DNA of 64,000 nt from Candidatus Albibeggiatoa sp. nov. NOAA (GCA_025800385.1 JAOXRS010000200.1:32837-96836); one strand, 5' to 3'; positions 38,277 to 47,563 are shown, counted from the stretch's first letter. A program made the numbers and translations. Notes: generated from the sequence alone by a model not told the origin.

Positions 38277-38345
38277 TTAACCCTTGTTAAATGTGACAAA
38301 GCAGTGACATTTTTAGGTTTTGTAGACCTTCTTAACCTAAGTTAA
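38277..38345. promoter_or_regulatory. Two TTAAC-N4-GTTAA inverted repeats upstream of soeA
   Basis: TTAAC-CCTT... spacing is identical in both copies: TTAAC 38277-38281 with GTTAA 38286-38290, and TTAAC 38332-38336 with GTTAA 38341-38345. The starts are 55 bases apart, close to five helical turns. The second copy ends 52 bases before the soeA ATG. The symmetry suits a dimeric regulator that could bind both sites. The regulator is unknown. The rest of 38147-38397 shows no gene. Confidence 0.5.
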
Positions 38346-38397
38346 ATAACTGACGCTTTTTCTTATCATATTACTCAACAACAAGAGGTTGCATCTT

Positions 38398-41334
38398 ATG
38401 GCAAAAACCAGTCAAGCCGCAAAACCTCTACCGAAATTTGAAGACCACAGTAAACAAGAAACCAAGTACACCACGTGCTATATGTGTGCTTGCCGTTGTG
38501 GCATCAAAGTGACGATAGAGGACAATAAAGTTCGTTTTATCCAAGGCAATCGTGACCACCCTATTAACCAAGGCGTATTGTGTGCCAAGGGTAATGCGGG
38601 GATTATGAAACAACAATCTCCAGCCAAATTGCGTAAGCCTTTATTAAGAAAACAAAACGCAGAACGCGGCAAAGCCGAATTTGAAGAAATCTCTTGGGAT
38701 AAAGCATTAGACATCTTAACGGAACGTTTACAAAACATTCGTGATACCGACCCGAAAAAACTCGCTTACTTTACAGGTCGTGACCAAATGCAAGCCCTCA
38801 CAGGTTTATGGGCAAGCCAATTCGGTACAATCAACTGGGCGGCACACGGTGGATTCTGTTCTGTCAACATGGCGGCAGGCGGTTTATACACCATGGGTCA
38901 TGCGTTCTGGGAATTCGGCGATCCTGACTGGGATAGAACCAAATACTTCATGATGTGGGGCGTGGCAGAAGATCACTCTTCCAACCCTATCAAAATCGGT
39001 ATTGAAAAATTAAAACGTAACGGCGGTAAATTCGTCGCAGTCAACCCCGTGCGTACAGGCTATCAAGCAGTGGCAGATGAATGGGTTGGAATTCGCCCTG
39101 GAACGGACGCGATGCTTGCCTTATCAATGATTCACGTCTTATTGCAAAATGAACAATTTGACTGGGAATTCTTAATTCGTTACACCAACGCGCCATATTT
39201 AGTAGTGAACACACCAGGGCAAAAAGGCGATGGTCTAATTTTACGCGACGAAGACGGCAAACCTTTAGCGTGGGATTTAGAAAAAGAAGATTTCGTTGAC
39301 GCAACTCAAGTCGACATCAAACCTGCTTTATTCTGGGAAGGTCAAGCCGCTGACGGTCGCCCTGTTCGCACATCAATGAGTATTTTGGCAGAAAAATATT
39401 TAGACAGTGAATATTCACCAGAAAATGCAGAAAAAGTCTGTGGCGTGCCAGCGGAACAAATCGAGCGTTTAGCCTTAGAAATGGCACATGTCGCATTCAA
39501 AGAAACGATTACGGTCGACGTGGAATGGACGGATTGGGCAGGTCGTAAACATGATAAATTCATTGGTCGCCCTGTATCTATGCACGCGATGCGAGGCATT
39601 TCTGCACATTCTAATGGTTTCCAAACTTGTCGCGCGTTACACTTCTTACAAATTTTACTCGGCACGGTCGATGTTCCTGGTGGACACTTAGCCAAAGCCC
39701 CTTACCCGAAACATATTCCCCCTGGTATCAAACCAGCGAAAGACTGTGCACCAAACACACCATTAAGCTCACCGCCATTGGGCTTCCCAACCTGCCCAGA
39801 AGATTTGGTCATCAACGAAGACGGCAGCCCGAAACGAATTGATAAAGCTTATTCTTGGGATGCGCCTGTGTCCAGTCACGGTATGATGCACATGGTAATT
39901 ACCAACGCATGGAAAGGCGACCCGTACCCCATCGACACTTTAATGATGTTTATGGCGAATATGTCATGGAACTCGACCATGAATACCGCTGAAGTCATGA
40001 AAATGTTGGCGGACAAAGATGAAAACGGCGAGTACAAAATTCCATTCTTAGTAATTGCTGATGCGTTCCATTCTGAAATTGTCAACTACGCAGATTTAGT
40101 CCTGCCAGATACGACTTATTTAGAGCGTTTCGATACGGTGTCTATGCTTGACCGCCCGATTTCTGAACCTCATGCGGCGTGTGATTCGATTCGTCATGCG
40201 GTGTTAACACCAGATCGTGACGTGCGTTCATGGCAAGAAGTTCAAGTTGAATTGGCAAAACGTTTGAAATTCCCAGCGTTTACCAAAGAAGACGGTACGC
40301 CGAAATTCCAAGATTACAAAGATTTCATTGTGAACTTTGAAAAAGCCCCCGGTATTGGTTTCCTTGCGGGCTGGCGCGGTAAAGATGGTAAGAGCCATTT
40401 ACGCGGTGAGCCGAATCCAAATCAATGGGAAGCCTATATTGAAAATGGTGCGTTCTTTAAATATGACTTGCCAGAAAACATGCACTTCTACCGTTTTGCC
40501 AATAAAGATTATTTAGAAATGGCGAAGGAAGTGGGCTGGAACGGTTCAACTGACCAGATTGTGATTGAGTTGTATTCTGAGACTATGCAGCGTTTCCGTT
40601 TAGCAGGCCAAGGTTTATACGATGGGCCAATGCCAACTAAGGAAGAGCATAAGGAGCGTTTGAAAACCTACTTCGACCCATTGCCATTCCATTACACGCC
40701 ACTGGAAGAGCAGCGCATCAATTCTGAAGAGTACCCATTCCATGCGGTGAATCAGCGTCCAATGTACATGTATCACTCGTGGGATTCGCAAAATGCGTGG
40801 TTGCGCCAAATTACTGCCCAAAACTATTTATTCATGAACCGTCAAAAAGGCGAGGAAATGGGTATCGAGGATAAATCATGGGTGTGGGTTGAGTCGCATA
40901 ATGGTCGCATCCGTGTACAAGTGAAATTGATGGAAGGTGTTGAACCAAATACGGTTTGGACATGGAACGCGATTGGTAAACAGTCGGGCGCATGGGGCTT
41001 AAAACCTGATGCTGATGAATCGCAAAAAGGCTTCTTGATGAATCACTTGATTTCTGAATTGTTGCCAGCGAAAAACGGTGAAATGGAAATCACGAACTCC
41101 GACCCGATTACAGGTCAAGCGGCTTGGTATGACTTGAAAGTGAAAATCTACCCAGCGCATGAAGGCGAAGAAGGCAGCTTCCCAGAGTTTGAAACCATTA
41201 AACCGTTACCGAATGCGACTAAGCCTGACCATGTTCAAGAGCACAAAGGACAAGAAGTGGGTCGTTATCAATCCCATGACGCAGTGAATTTAAAACGTCC
41301 TTTAGGTGACATTTTGACACGGGGTAAGAAGTAA
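38398..41334 (+). CDS. soeA: Sulfite dehydrogenase molybdopterin subunit SoeA
   Basis: This 978-residue molybdopterin oxidoreductase oxidises sulfite to sulfate in the SoeABC complex. The N-terminal [4Fe-4S] motif is Cys27-x2-Cys30-x3-Cys34-x27-Cys62, followed by the guanylate-cofactor domains (SVNMAAGGLYTMGHAFWEFG, VLPDTTYLERFDTVS, YMYHSWDSQNAWLRQ). There is no twin-arginine signal, so the active site faces the cytoplasm, as known for SoeA and unlike periplasmic SorAB. I start at the ATG at 38398 with AAGAGG upstream. It is followed by the iron-sulfur and membrane subunits. Related polysulfide or thiosulfate reductases share the fold, but the arrangement fits Soe best. Codon use is richer in C-ending codons than neighbours, suggesting high expression. 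Confidence 0.88.
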   Translation: MAKTSQAAKPLPKFEDHSKQETKYTTCYMCACRCGIKVTIEDNKVRFIQGNRDHPINQGVLCAKGNAGIMKQQSPAKLRKPLLRKQNAERGKAEFEEISWDKALDILTERLQNIRDTDPKKLAYFTGRDQMQALTGLWASQFGTINWAAHGGFCSVNMAAGGLYTMGHAFWEFGDPDWDRTKYFMMWGVAEDHSSNPIKIGIEKLKRNGGKFVAVNPVRTGYQAVADEWVGIRPGTDAMLALSMIHVLLQNEQFDWEFLIRYTNAPYLVVNTPGQKGDGLILRDEDGKPLAWDLEKEDFVDATQVDIKPALFWEGQAADGRPVRTSMSILAEKYLDSEYSPENAEKVCGVPAEQIERLALEMAHVAFKETITVDVEWTDWAGRKHDKFIGRPVSMHAMRGISAHSNGFQTCRALHFLQILLGTVDVPGGHLAKAPYPKHIPPGIKPAKDCAPNTPLSSPPLGFPTCPEDLVINEDGSPKRIDKAYSWDAPVSSHGMMHMVITNAWKGDPYPIDTLMMFMANMSWNSTMNTAEVMKMLADKDENGEYKIPFLVIADAFHSEIVNYADLVLPDTTYLERFDTVSMLDRPISEPHAACDSIRHAVLTPDRDVRSWQEVQVELAKRLKFPAFTKEDGTPKFQDYKDFIVNFEKAPGIGFLAGWRGKDGKSHLRGEPNPNQWEAYIENGAFFKYDLPENMHFYRFANKDYLEMAKEVGWNGSTDQIVIELYSETMQRFRLAGQGLYDGPMPTKEEHKERLKTYFDPLPFHYTPLEEQRINSEEYPFHAVNQRPMYMYHSWDSQNAWLRQITAQNYLFMNRQKGEEMGIEDKSWVWVESHNGRIRVQVKLMEGVEPNTVWTWNAIGKQSGAWGLKPDADESQKGFLMNHLISELLPAKNGEMEITNSDPITGQAAWYDLKVKIYPAHEGEEGSFPEFETIKPLPNATKPDHVQEHKGQEVGRYQSHDAVNLKRPLGDILTRGKK

Positions 41335-41347
41335 CCATTTAATGCTC

Positions 41348-41362
41348 AGGACTGCCAGTCCT
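41348..41362. repeat. Short palindrome after soeA, also found after cysH
   Basis: AGGACTGCCAGTCCT is a 6-bp stem with a three-base loop. Almost the same sequence (AGGACTGCCAGCCCT) lies at 1962-1976, just after cysH. Both copies directly follow a sulfur-metabolism gene. There is no T-tract. Confidence 0.6.
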
Positions 41363-41393
41363 CAAATAAAGGTGTTTTCAGAATAATTTAACT

Positions 41394-41494
41394 CGTTACT
41401 GCGCTCCGCGTGGTAATGCAGTTTAGACGCTCCGCGTCACGAGTTTAAAACGCAGAGCGTTTCGGCTGTATTCCAACGGAGACCGTCGGAACAA
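41394..41494 (+). repeat. Folded intergenic repeat element, copy 2
   Basis: This element aligns with the reverse complement of 1004-1113. It contains GCGCTCCGCGTGGTAATGCA, an ACGCTCCGCGTCACGAG block, an ACGCAGAGCGTTT block and TTCCAACGGAGACCGTCGGAA, each able to form a hairpin. It occupies most of the 270-base gap between soeA and soeB. It may protect the soeA message from 3' decay or reduce read-through into soeB. Confidence 0.7.
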
Positions 41495-41604
41495 GTTGCA
41501 ATATAAAAACTATATTTTGAAAACCCTTAGAAAGCATCGAATTTTCAGATGTATCGCGTTGAGCCAATCCGCATACATCAAAGCCATTTCTGAGGTTAAC
41601 ACAA

Positions 41605-42297
41605 ATGAAATTAGGTTTAGTCATAGACTTAGACGTTTGCGTCGGGTGTCATGCCTGCGCCGTCGCTTGTAAACAATGGAATACATCGGGTACAACGGGT
41701 GCGTTATCCGATTATGAGCCTTACGGCAAACAACCCAGCGGGGTTTGGTTCAATCGCGTGCGCAACTTTGAAGTCGGCGATTATCCAAACAATAAAACCA
41801 TCAACTTTCCAATGTCTTGTATGCATTGTGAAGATGCGGCTTGTGTCACGGTTTGTCCAACAGGTGCATCATACAAACGTGAAGAAGACGGCGTGGTTTT
41901 AGTCGACCAAGACAAATGCATGGGTTGTAACTACTGCTCATGGGCATGTCCTTACGGTGCGCGTGAATTGGATAAAGTCAGCGGTACAATGAAAAAATGT
42001 ACATTATGTATTGACCGCATTTACGACCAAGAACTTGCACCAGAAGATCGTCAACCCTCTTGCGTCATTACTTGTCCAGCACATGCGCGTCACTTCGGTG
42101 ATTTTGAAGACCCGAATTCAAATGTCAGCACATTAGTGCGTGAACGTGGTGGTCGTGCCTTAATGCCTGAATTGGGCTACAACCCAACCAATAAATATTT
42201 ACCTCCTCGTGTTGCCCGACCTGTACCAACCGACGATGTCAAAATGGATTTGGTATCTAAGGTTAAAAATTGGGTCAACAAAGCGATTAGCAAATAA
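41605..42297 (+). CDS. soeB: Sulfite dehydrogenase iron-sulfur subunit SoeB
   Basis: This 230-residue ferredoxin-like subunit carries four cysteine clusters (first set Cys12, Cys15, Cys18, Cys22 in CVGCHACAVAC; then CMHCEDAACVTVCPTGA, CMGCNYCSWACPYGA and CTLCIDRIYDQ). It passes electrons from SoeA to the membrane subunit. No signal peptide is present. It follows soeA after 270 bases and precedes soeC by eleven. Confidence 0.9.
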   Translation: MKLGLVIDLDVCVGCHACAVACKQWNTSGTTGALSDYEPYGKQPSGVWFNRVRNFEVGDYPNNKTINFPMSCMHCEDAACVTVCPTGASYKREEDGVVLVDQDKCMGCNYCSWACPYGARELDKVSGTMKKCTLCIDRIYDQELAPEDRQPSCVITCPAHARHFGDFEDPNSNVSTLVRERGGRALMPELGYNPTNKYLPPRVARPVPTDDVKMDLVSKVKNWVNKAISK

Positions 42298-42308
42298 GGA
42301 GCGTCCTC

Positions 42309-43232
42309 ATGCACCCAGCATTTTCAGTTATCTTTTTTACAGTTACATCGGGTCTGGGCTACGGCTTAATGACCTTGATGGTTATTGCCTATTTGACAGG
42401 CTTCGGTGGTGTCACTGAACAAAGCGCGTTGATTGCAGGTGTTGCCGCGTTGGTATTTATCACTTTAGGTTTGTTATCTTCCACTTTGCACTTAGCCAAT
42501 CCTAAAAATGCGATTCGTGCTTTTAGCCGTTTTCGTACTTCATGGTTATCGCGTGAGGGTGTGTTTGCGGTGTTGTTCTATCCATTTGCGTTGATGTTTT
42601 TATTTTGTATTTGGAAAATCAGTACAGGTGAACATGAAATGGGCATGGGTGGCATTGTCGCGGGCATCATTGCAGCAATTTTAGCCATGGTGACTATTTT
42701 CTCAACAGGGATGATTTACGCGTGTTTAAAAACCATTCGTCAATGGAATACAGCTTTAACCCCAGCTAATTACATGACGTTGGGTTTGATGTTAGGTGCG
42801 CTATTTTTAGCAGCGATACAAGCCACAGCAGAAACATTGACTTTAGCGATGGCATTGATTGCGTTCGCGGGTGTAATGAAATTAATGTATTACGCTTGGA
42901 TTGCTGAGCCAGCAGGCTCAACTATTAATAGTGCAACAGGCTTCACAAATGACAAAGTACGGATTTTAGAACCGGGGCATACAGCAGATACATTCTTAAA
43001 TCACGAATTCGGTCATACCGTATTGCCTTCTAAATCATTCATGTTACGCAGCTTAGTGTTTATTCTTGGCTTCATCATTCCATTTATTTTGGTCATGATG
43101 GGTAAAGAAAACATGATTTTGATTTATGCTGCAGTCATTAGTGCGTACGCAGGTATTTTAGTGGAACGCTGGTTATTCTTCGCTGAAGCTCGCCACGTTG
43201 TGAATTTATATCACGGTGCACAACGGACTTAA
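42309..43232 (+). CDS. soeC: Sulfite dehydrogenase membrane subunit SoeC (DmsC-like)
   Basis: This 307-residue protein has about eight membrane helices (for example AGVAALVFITLGLLSSTLHL and IVAGIIAAILAMVTIFSTGM) and the DmsC-like motif SSTLHLANPKNAIRAFSRFR. It anchors the complex and passes electrons to quinone. An AAGGAG lies before its ATG and the gap to soeB is eleven bases, so the two are translated together. Confidence 0.9.
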   Translation: MHPAFSVIFFTVTSGLGYGLMTLMVIAYLTGFGGVTEQSALIAGVAALVFITLGLLSSTLHLANPKNAIRAFSRFRTSWLSREGVFAVLFYPFALMFLFCIWKISTGEHEMGMGGIVAGIIAAILAMVTIFSTGMIYACLKTIRQWNTALTPANYMTLGLMLGALFLAAIQATAETLTLAMALIAFAGVMKLMYYAWIAEPAGSTINSATGFTNDKVRILEPGHTADTFLNHEFGHTVLPSKSFMLRSLVFILGFIIPFILVMMGKENMILIYAAVISAYAGILVERWLFFAEARHVVNLYHGAQRT

Positions 43233-43245
43233 TTTGTTATTTTAG

Positions 43246-43271
43246 AGAGACAGACAGGGAAGTTTGTCTCT
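43246..43271. terminator. Hairpin between soeC and pspA
   Basis: AGAGACAGAC (43246-43255) pairs with GTTTGTCTCT (43262-43271), one wobble, six-base loop. It lies between the convergent ends of soeC and the PspA gene. It has TTAACCTCTTT rather than a pure T-tract on the plus strand and AAAATAACAAA on the other side, so a weak bidirectional terminator is likely. Confidence 0.55.
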
Positions 43272-43303
43272 TAACCTCTTTGCATAGTGAAGGGATTTGA
43301 TAG

Positions 43304-44005
43304 TTACATCTTTACTTTTAAGCGGTTAGCTTTCAGGCGTTCTAATACATCATCTCCTGAACTTTCTGGTTTTAAAATCCCAGCCTCTCGTAGTTTTGTA
43401 TGTAATTCCCCATTATTTTCTTCCTGTTGCAAGGCCATCGCTGCTTTCATCTCATCATTTTTGCGTTGCTGCTTTTCTCTGATTCGCTCTAAAGAAGCTT
43501 TTGCTGAACGCAGTGCAGAATCAGAATGTGTAAATTGTGAGGATGCTTGTATATTGGCTTTTTGTACGCTTTCAGTGGTTTTGACCACACTAATTTCACG
43601 TTCCATCGCACGAATATTACGCTCGGTTTGACGAATTGCCTGTTTTAATTCTTGAATATTAGTATTGTAGCTATCAAGAATCGCTTGCTGGGCGGCTAGT
43701 TCATCTTCCAAGCCTGCAATTTTGGTTGCAATTTCAGCAGCTAAATGTTCATCTGATTTATCCAAAGCTTGAATTGCATAGCCTTCATATTCTGTGATAT
43801 TGGCTTGTAGCTTTTTCACTTCCCGCTCAACACCAATTTGCTCAGCCATAACTTTTGTTAAGTTTTGCTTTGCTTCATCTAAATGTTGTTTTGCATCACG
43901 TATTTCTTGATCTAAAATTCTGATGGCTTGGGAGTCTACAACTGCTTCACCTGCTTCATTGAGGCCTCCACGCAGTGCAGTAAATAACTTTGTGAAAATA
44001 CCCAT
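43304..44005 (-). CDS. PspA/IM30 family protein (YjfJ-like)
   Basis: This 233-residue coiled-coil ESCRT-III-like membrane repair protein starts MGIFTKLFTALRGGLNEAGE, an amphipathic helix, and continues with long coils (KAKSTKVMAEQ-type repeats such as EREVKKLQANITEYEGYAIQ). It forms rods or rings at stressed membranes. The gene just upstream encodes a DUF2170 protein, the same pair as yjfI-yjfJ in enterobacteria. No pspF or pspBC genes are adjacent. Confidence 0.85.
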   Translation of the reverse strand: MGIFTKLFTALRGGLNEAGEAVVDSQAIRILDQEIRDAKQHLDEAKQNLTKVMAEQIGVEREVKKLQANITEYEGYAIQALDKSDEHLAAEIATKIAGLEDELAAQQAILDSYNTNIQELKQAIRQTERNIRAMEREISVVKTTESVQKANIQASSQFTHSDSALRSAKASLERIREKQQRKNDEMKAAMALQQEENNGELHTKLREAGILKPESSGDDVLERLKANRLKVKM

Positions 44006-44014
44006 GTTTGACTC

Positions 44015-44440
44015 CTATTTGATTAAGTAGTCCCATAACTCTTCCACTGCGGTTAGTGTATTGTCACTGAGAAAATCAATTTCACGAATTAACTCATCAA
44101 CAGTTGAACTTGTCCACAGTGCACCGAAAATAATGTACTGATTACCCACTTTTGAAAATGACGATAATGGCATTGGCAAATTCATGGATAATAAAGTATC
44201 TAATAGCTCTTTATGCAGGTTTGGCTTGATATCTTCTTCACGCCATAAATAACTCATACATAAAATTTGGCTTTCATCGACGGTGATATATATTGGAAAG
44301 TCTTCACGATCTTCAATACTCACTAGCAAAATATCAATTTCACTTGCTATGATCTCAGTACGCAGACGTAGTTCATTATCAGTGGTCACACCATCCAAGC
44401 TGGCGGCAAAATATTCTAATTTTTCTTGAGGGGTTAGCAT
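44015..44440 (-). CDS. DUF2170 family protein (YjfI-like)
   Basis: This 141-residue protein (LRTEIIASEIDILLVSIEDR, ILCMSYLWREEDIKPNLHKE, MPLSSFSKVGNQYIIFGALW) fits the DUF2170 family, usually next to a PspA paralogue. It precedes the PspA gene by nine bases on the same strand. No catalytic residues are recognised. A regulatory or partner role for PspA is inferred from the conserved pairing. Confidence 0.7.
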   Translation of the reverse strand: MLTPQEKLEYFAASLDGVTTDNELRLRTEIIASEIDILLVSIEDREDFPIYITVDESQILCMSYLWREEDIKPNLHKELLDTLLSMNLPMPLSSFSKVGNQYIIFGALWTSSTVDELIREIDFLSDNTLTAVEELWDYLIK

Positions 44441-44800
44441 AATGACTCCTTACATGACTAAATGGGGTAGCTGTCATAATATGTCAAGGACAATAGCCAA
44501 TTTTTTCTCAATTCTTAAAAGCACTCAAATTTTTATACTTTCGTACCCTATATTGCATCTACTCATTTTTGCATAACTTGAGTTAATTATCTTACAACCT
44601 ACTTTATAAAATATTTATTACATTTATGTTCGTTTCAAATCATTAAAATATATTTGGAAAGGTTCATTTTAAATATTATCTACACATTTACAAGTGTTAT
44701 TGGCACATCTTTCAAGCTATGTTATTGTGGCTTTTAAAGAGCAAATGAGCATTTATACCATTCCATAATCAATTTACTCACTTTTTATAGGGAGTTGCTC
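44441..44800. other. Divergent intergenic region upstream of the B12-sensor operon
   Basis: This 360-base AT-rich region lies between the DUF2170 gene and the ABM-type gene and should hold both promoters. I see no conserved RNA such as a cobalamin riboswitch and no clear operator. An AGGGAG at 44789-44794 serves the start at 44801. Confidence 0.5.
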
Positions 44801-45100
44801 ATGTTTGTTGCACTCAGCAAATTTGTTATTGCCAATAAGATGACAACAGAAGTTAAAACTGCATTTAAAGAACGTCCGCGTTTAGTTGAAGATTGCGAAG
44901 GGTTTGTTCGTTTAGATGTTATAAGTCCATGTGAGAAGCCTAATGAAATTTGGTTGGTCACTTATTGGGATAATGAGCAAAGCTATCAAAGCTGGCATCG
45001 TAGTGACGCACATCGCCAATCACACCAAAATATTCCCAAAGGATTAAAGCTGATTCCACAAGAAACAGAGCTACGTTTTTTTGAACATATTTGTTCTTAA
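44801..45100 (+). CDS. Antibiotic biosynthesis monooxygenase (ABM) fold protein
   Basis: This 99-residue ferredoxin-like alpha/beta protein (MFVALSKFVIANKMTTEVKT, GFVRLDVISP, EIWLVTYWDNEQSYQSWHRS) fits the ABM superfamily, which includes heme-degrading IsdG/HmoA types. The SYQSWHRSDAHRQSHQ segment has the histidines expected of the heme-type subgroup. It starts the operon and is followed after 29 bases by the B12-binding gene, so a link to tetrapyrrole chemistry is possible. Confidence 0.7.
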   Translation: MFVALSKFVIANKMTTEVKTAFKERPRLVEDCEGFVRLDVISPCEKPNEIWLVTYWDNEQSYQSWHRSDAHRQSHQNIPKGLKLIPQETELRFFEHICS

Positions 45101-45129
45101 GAATTAAGCGTTTAAGGAGGAGAACTTAA

Positions 45130-46197
45130 ATGTCTGATCTAAATAAACAAATCAGCGAATTACTAGATGAACAACAAGTTGATTTAGCAGTATTTATTGC
45201 ACAAGCATATTATCAGCAATATCCAGAAATAGAGCAACGTTACGGCGCACGAGGGAAAAAAGCGTGTATTCAAGATATTAAATATCATTTGACTTATTTA
45301 TCCGAAGCCATTGCCGCAGGCCATCCTTCTTTTTTTGGCAATTATATCGCATGGGCAAAAGTTTTATTAAGCGGTATGAATATCCCTTCTGAAGACCTTG
45401 CACAAAACCTACAGGTGATGCGAACACAGTTAGAAAAATATTTAAATGTGTCAGAGAATGAATTTAGTATTATTAATGAGTACATTGCCCATGGTTTAGA
45501 TCAATTACCTGCATTACCTTCGCAAATTCCTTCTTTTATTCAAGACAGTGACCCTCATGCTGAGTTAGCTCAAGAGTATTTGCAATATCTATTACGCGGA
45601 GAACGGCAAATTGCCAGCCGCTTAATATTAGATGCAGTTGAAAATAAAGGGGTTAATGTTAAAGAAATTTACTTAAATGTATTTCAATATGCCCAATATG
45701 AGATTGGCCGTTTATGGCAAATGAATAAAATTAGTGTGGCACAAGAGCACTATTGTACAGCAGCCACGCAACTCATTATGTCACAACTTTATTCATATAT
45801 TTTCTCTACTGAGCGACAAGGTAAAGCAATGGTCGCTACCTGTGTTGGTGGAGATTTACATGAACTGGGTGTGCGAATGGTTGCAGATTTTTTTGAAATG
45901 GACGGCTGGGATACTTACTACTTAGGTGCGAACACACCTTCATCCAGCATTATGCAAGAGCTGAAACTAAGAGAAGCCAATTTATTAGCTATCTCTGTCA
46001 CTATGACATTTCATTTACGGGCAGCAGAAGCATTAATAGCAGCAGTGCGTGCTGATGCCGAGCATCAAAATGTTAAAATCATGGTAGGTGGCCATCCATT
46101 TAACCTTGAGCCGAGCTTATGGAAACAAATTGGCGCAGATGGATATGCTCGAAATGCACAAGAAGCAATTGAAAAATCAAATGAATTAACCAATTAA
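45130..46197 (+). CDS. B12-binding sensor protein with CarH-type photoreceptor motif
   Basis: This 355-residue soluble protein has an unassigned helical N-terminal domain (1-135), a four-helix B12-cap domain (about 140-228) and a Rossmann B12-binding domain (about 230-350). Trp196-x9-Glu206-His207 (WQMNKISVAQEH) matches the W-x9-EH motif that shields the adenosyl group in the light sensor CarH. Asp242-x-His244-x2-Gly247 supplies the lower axial histidine. Methionine synthase and CarH share these domains, but a synthase is excluded because the catalytic domains are missing. It has no MerR DNA-binding domain; kinase genes follow after 13 and 77 bases. The role as a light or B12 sensor feeding the kinases is inferred. 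A GGAGGAG precedes the start. Confidence 0.8.
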   Translation: MSDLNKQISELLDEQQVDLAVFIAQAYYQQYPEIEQRYGARGKKACIQDIKYHLTYLSEAIAAGHPSFFGNYIAWAKVLLSGMNIPSEDLAQNLQVMRTQLEKYLNVSENEFSIINEYIAHGLDQLPALPSQIPSFIQDSDPHAELAQEYLQYLLRGERQIASRLILDAVENKGVNVKEIYLNVFQYAQYEIGRLWQMNKISVAQEHYCTAATQLIMSQLYSYIFSTERQGKAMVATCVGGDLHELGVRMVADFFEMDGWDTYYLGANTPSSSIMQELKLREANLLAISVTMTFHLRAAEALIAAVRADAEHQNVKIMVGGHPFNLEPSLWKQIGADGYARNAQEAIEKSNELTN

Positions 46198-46210
46198 AAG
46201 TATACACACT

Positions 46211-47563
46211 ATGGATGATACATTTCAATCAACAATGGGCGTGTCGTTGTTATGCGATAACCATGGAAAAATTATTAGCTTGCTGTGTGATGAGCTTAAT
46301 TTATCTAGTATTTTAAAAGTTGGACAATTATTCACAGCTGCTTTTGATACGGAAAACATGGAAAAAGCAGGAAATTTTCTACTGGAACTAAAAACGAAAG
46401 GGGTTACATTTGACTGGCCATTACCTTTATATGTTGATGATAAACTGTTACTACTGCACTTTACCGGCGGTTTAAATGGTGAAAATTTATTTATTATTGG
46501 TAATACAACCCCAACCAGCATCAATCAGTTCTTTGATGAGTTGATGAAGATCAACAATGAACAAGCTAATGTGTTGCGTGAAACTATGAAAGCGCAAATG
46601 CAAATCAAGCAACAAGCTGAAGTCGATCAAGATACCCATTTATACGAAGAGTTATCGCAACTGAATAATGAATTGGCGAATACTCAGCGAGAATTGACCA
46701 AGAAAAATGTACAGCTTGAGCAACAACGTAAAGAGTTGAAAAAGCTGAATACAGAACTATCTGATACTGTTGAAGAATTAAGCCAAACCCGACATGAGTT
46801 AGTTCAAAGTGAAAAAATGGCTTCATTGGGTCGTTTAGTCTCAGGATTTGCACATGAGTTAAATACACCGATTGGGATTGCGGTAGGCAGTGCCTCGGCA
46901 TTACAAAAAGAAGCCAAGAAAATTGTAGCCATGCTTGATGAAGATGAAGTCGATGTTGATGAATTGGTTTCAGCGGTGAATTCTGTCAATCAAGGTTTTG
47001 ATTTAACTTTATCTAATTTAGAACGAGCAGGAAATTTAGTTAGCAGCTTTAAACGCACAGCAGTTGACCAAACATCAGGTGAAAAACGTTACTTTGATGT
47101 ACATGAAGTGATTCAGGATACGATTAATACTTTGAATAATCGGTTTAAAAAAACAGATATTCAGATTCAGCTAGATTGTCCTGTTGACTTAAAAGTGGTG
47201 AGTTTACCGGGGGCATTAGAACAGATTTTGACAAATTTATTAATAAATAGCTTAATTCATGGTTTTGATGAAGGGCAACAAACAGGCGATATCCATATTA
47301 GTGTCCAGCTAGAGGATGAAGTATTGTCTTTGCAATATCAGGATAATGGAAATGGTATTGCCCCAGAAAATATCGAAAAAATATTCGAGCCCTTTTTTAC
47401 CACTCATCGTTCACATGGAGGCAGTGGCTTAGGTGGCTATATTTGTTATAACTTAGTGACTAATCAGCTAAAAGGGACTATTAGTTGTGACAGTCAAGTG
47501 GGTCAGGGGGTGACATTTAATATGAGCTATCCAATAGAGCTATCGATGACATCGCAAGAGTAG
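46211..47563 (+). CDS. Soluble sensor histidine kinase (PAS-like, coiled coil)
   Basis: This 450-residue kinase has an N-terminal PAS-like domain (VSLLCDNHGKIISLLCDELN, about 1-105), a coiled coil (110-200), a HisKA domain with phospho-acceptor His215 (FAHELNTPIG) and a HATPase_c domain (NLLINSLIHG, QDNGNGIAP, GGSGLGGYICYNLV). No membrane segment is present, so it senses an internal signal. It starts 13 bases after the B12-binding gene, which makes that protein the most likely input. Its partner receiver could be the N-terminal domain of the next protein. Confidence 0.88.
   Translation: MDDTFQSTMGVSLLCDNHGKIISLLCDELNLSSILKVGQLFTAAFDTENMEKAGNFLLELKTKGVTFDWPLPLYVDDKLLLLHFTGGLNGENLFIIGNTTPTSINQFFDELMKINNEQANVLRETMKAQMQIKQQAEVDQDTHLYEELSQLNNELANTQRELTKKNVQLEQQRKELKKLNTELSDTVEELSQTRHELVQSEKMASLGRLVSGFAHELNTPIGIAVGSASALQKEAKKIVAMLDEDEVDVDELVSAVNSVNQGFDLTLSNLERAGNLVSSFKRTAVDQTSGEKRYFDVHEVIQDTINTLNNRFKKTDIQIQLDCPVDLKVVSLPGALEQILTNLLINSLIHGFDEGQQTGDIHISVQLEDEVLSLQYQDNGNGIAPENIEKIFEPFFTTHRSHGGSGLGGYICYNLVTNQLKGTISCDSQVGQGVTFNMSYPIELSMTSQE

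Noticed and set aside
38398..41334. soeA as a periplasmic thiosulfate/polysulfide reductase (PhsA/PsrA)
   Set aside because: There is no twin-arginine signal, and the partner subunits are SoeB/DmsC-like; the cytoplasmic sulfite dehydrogenase reading fits better.
44441..44800. Cobalamin riboswitch before the B12-binding gene operon
   Set aside because: I could not find the B12-box pattern or a stable fold; only AT-rich DNA is seen.
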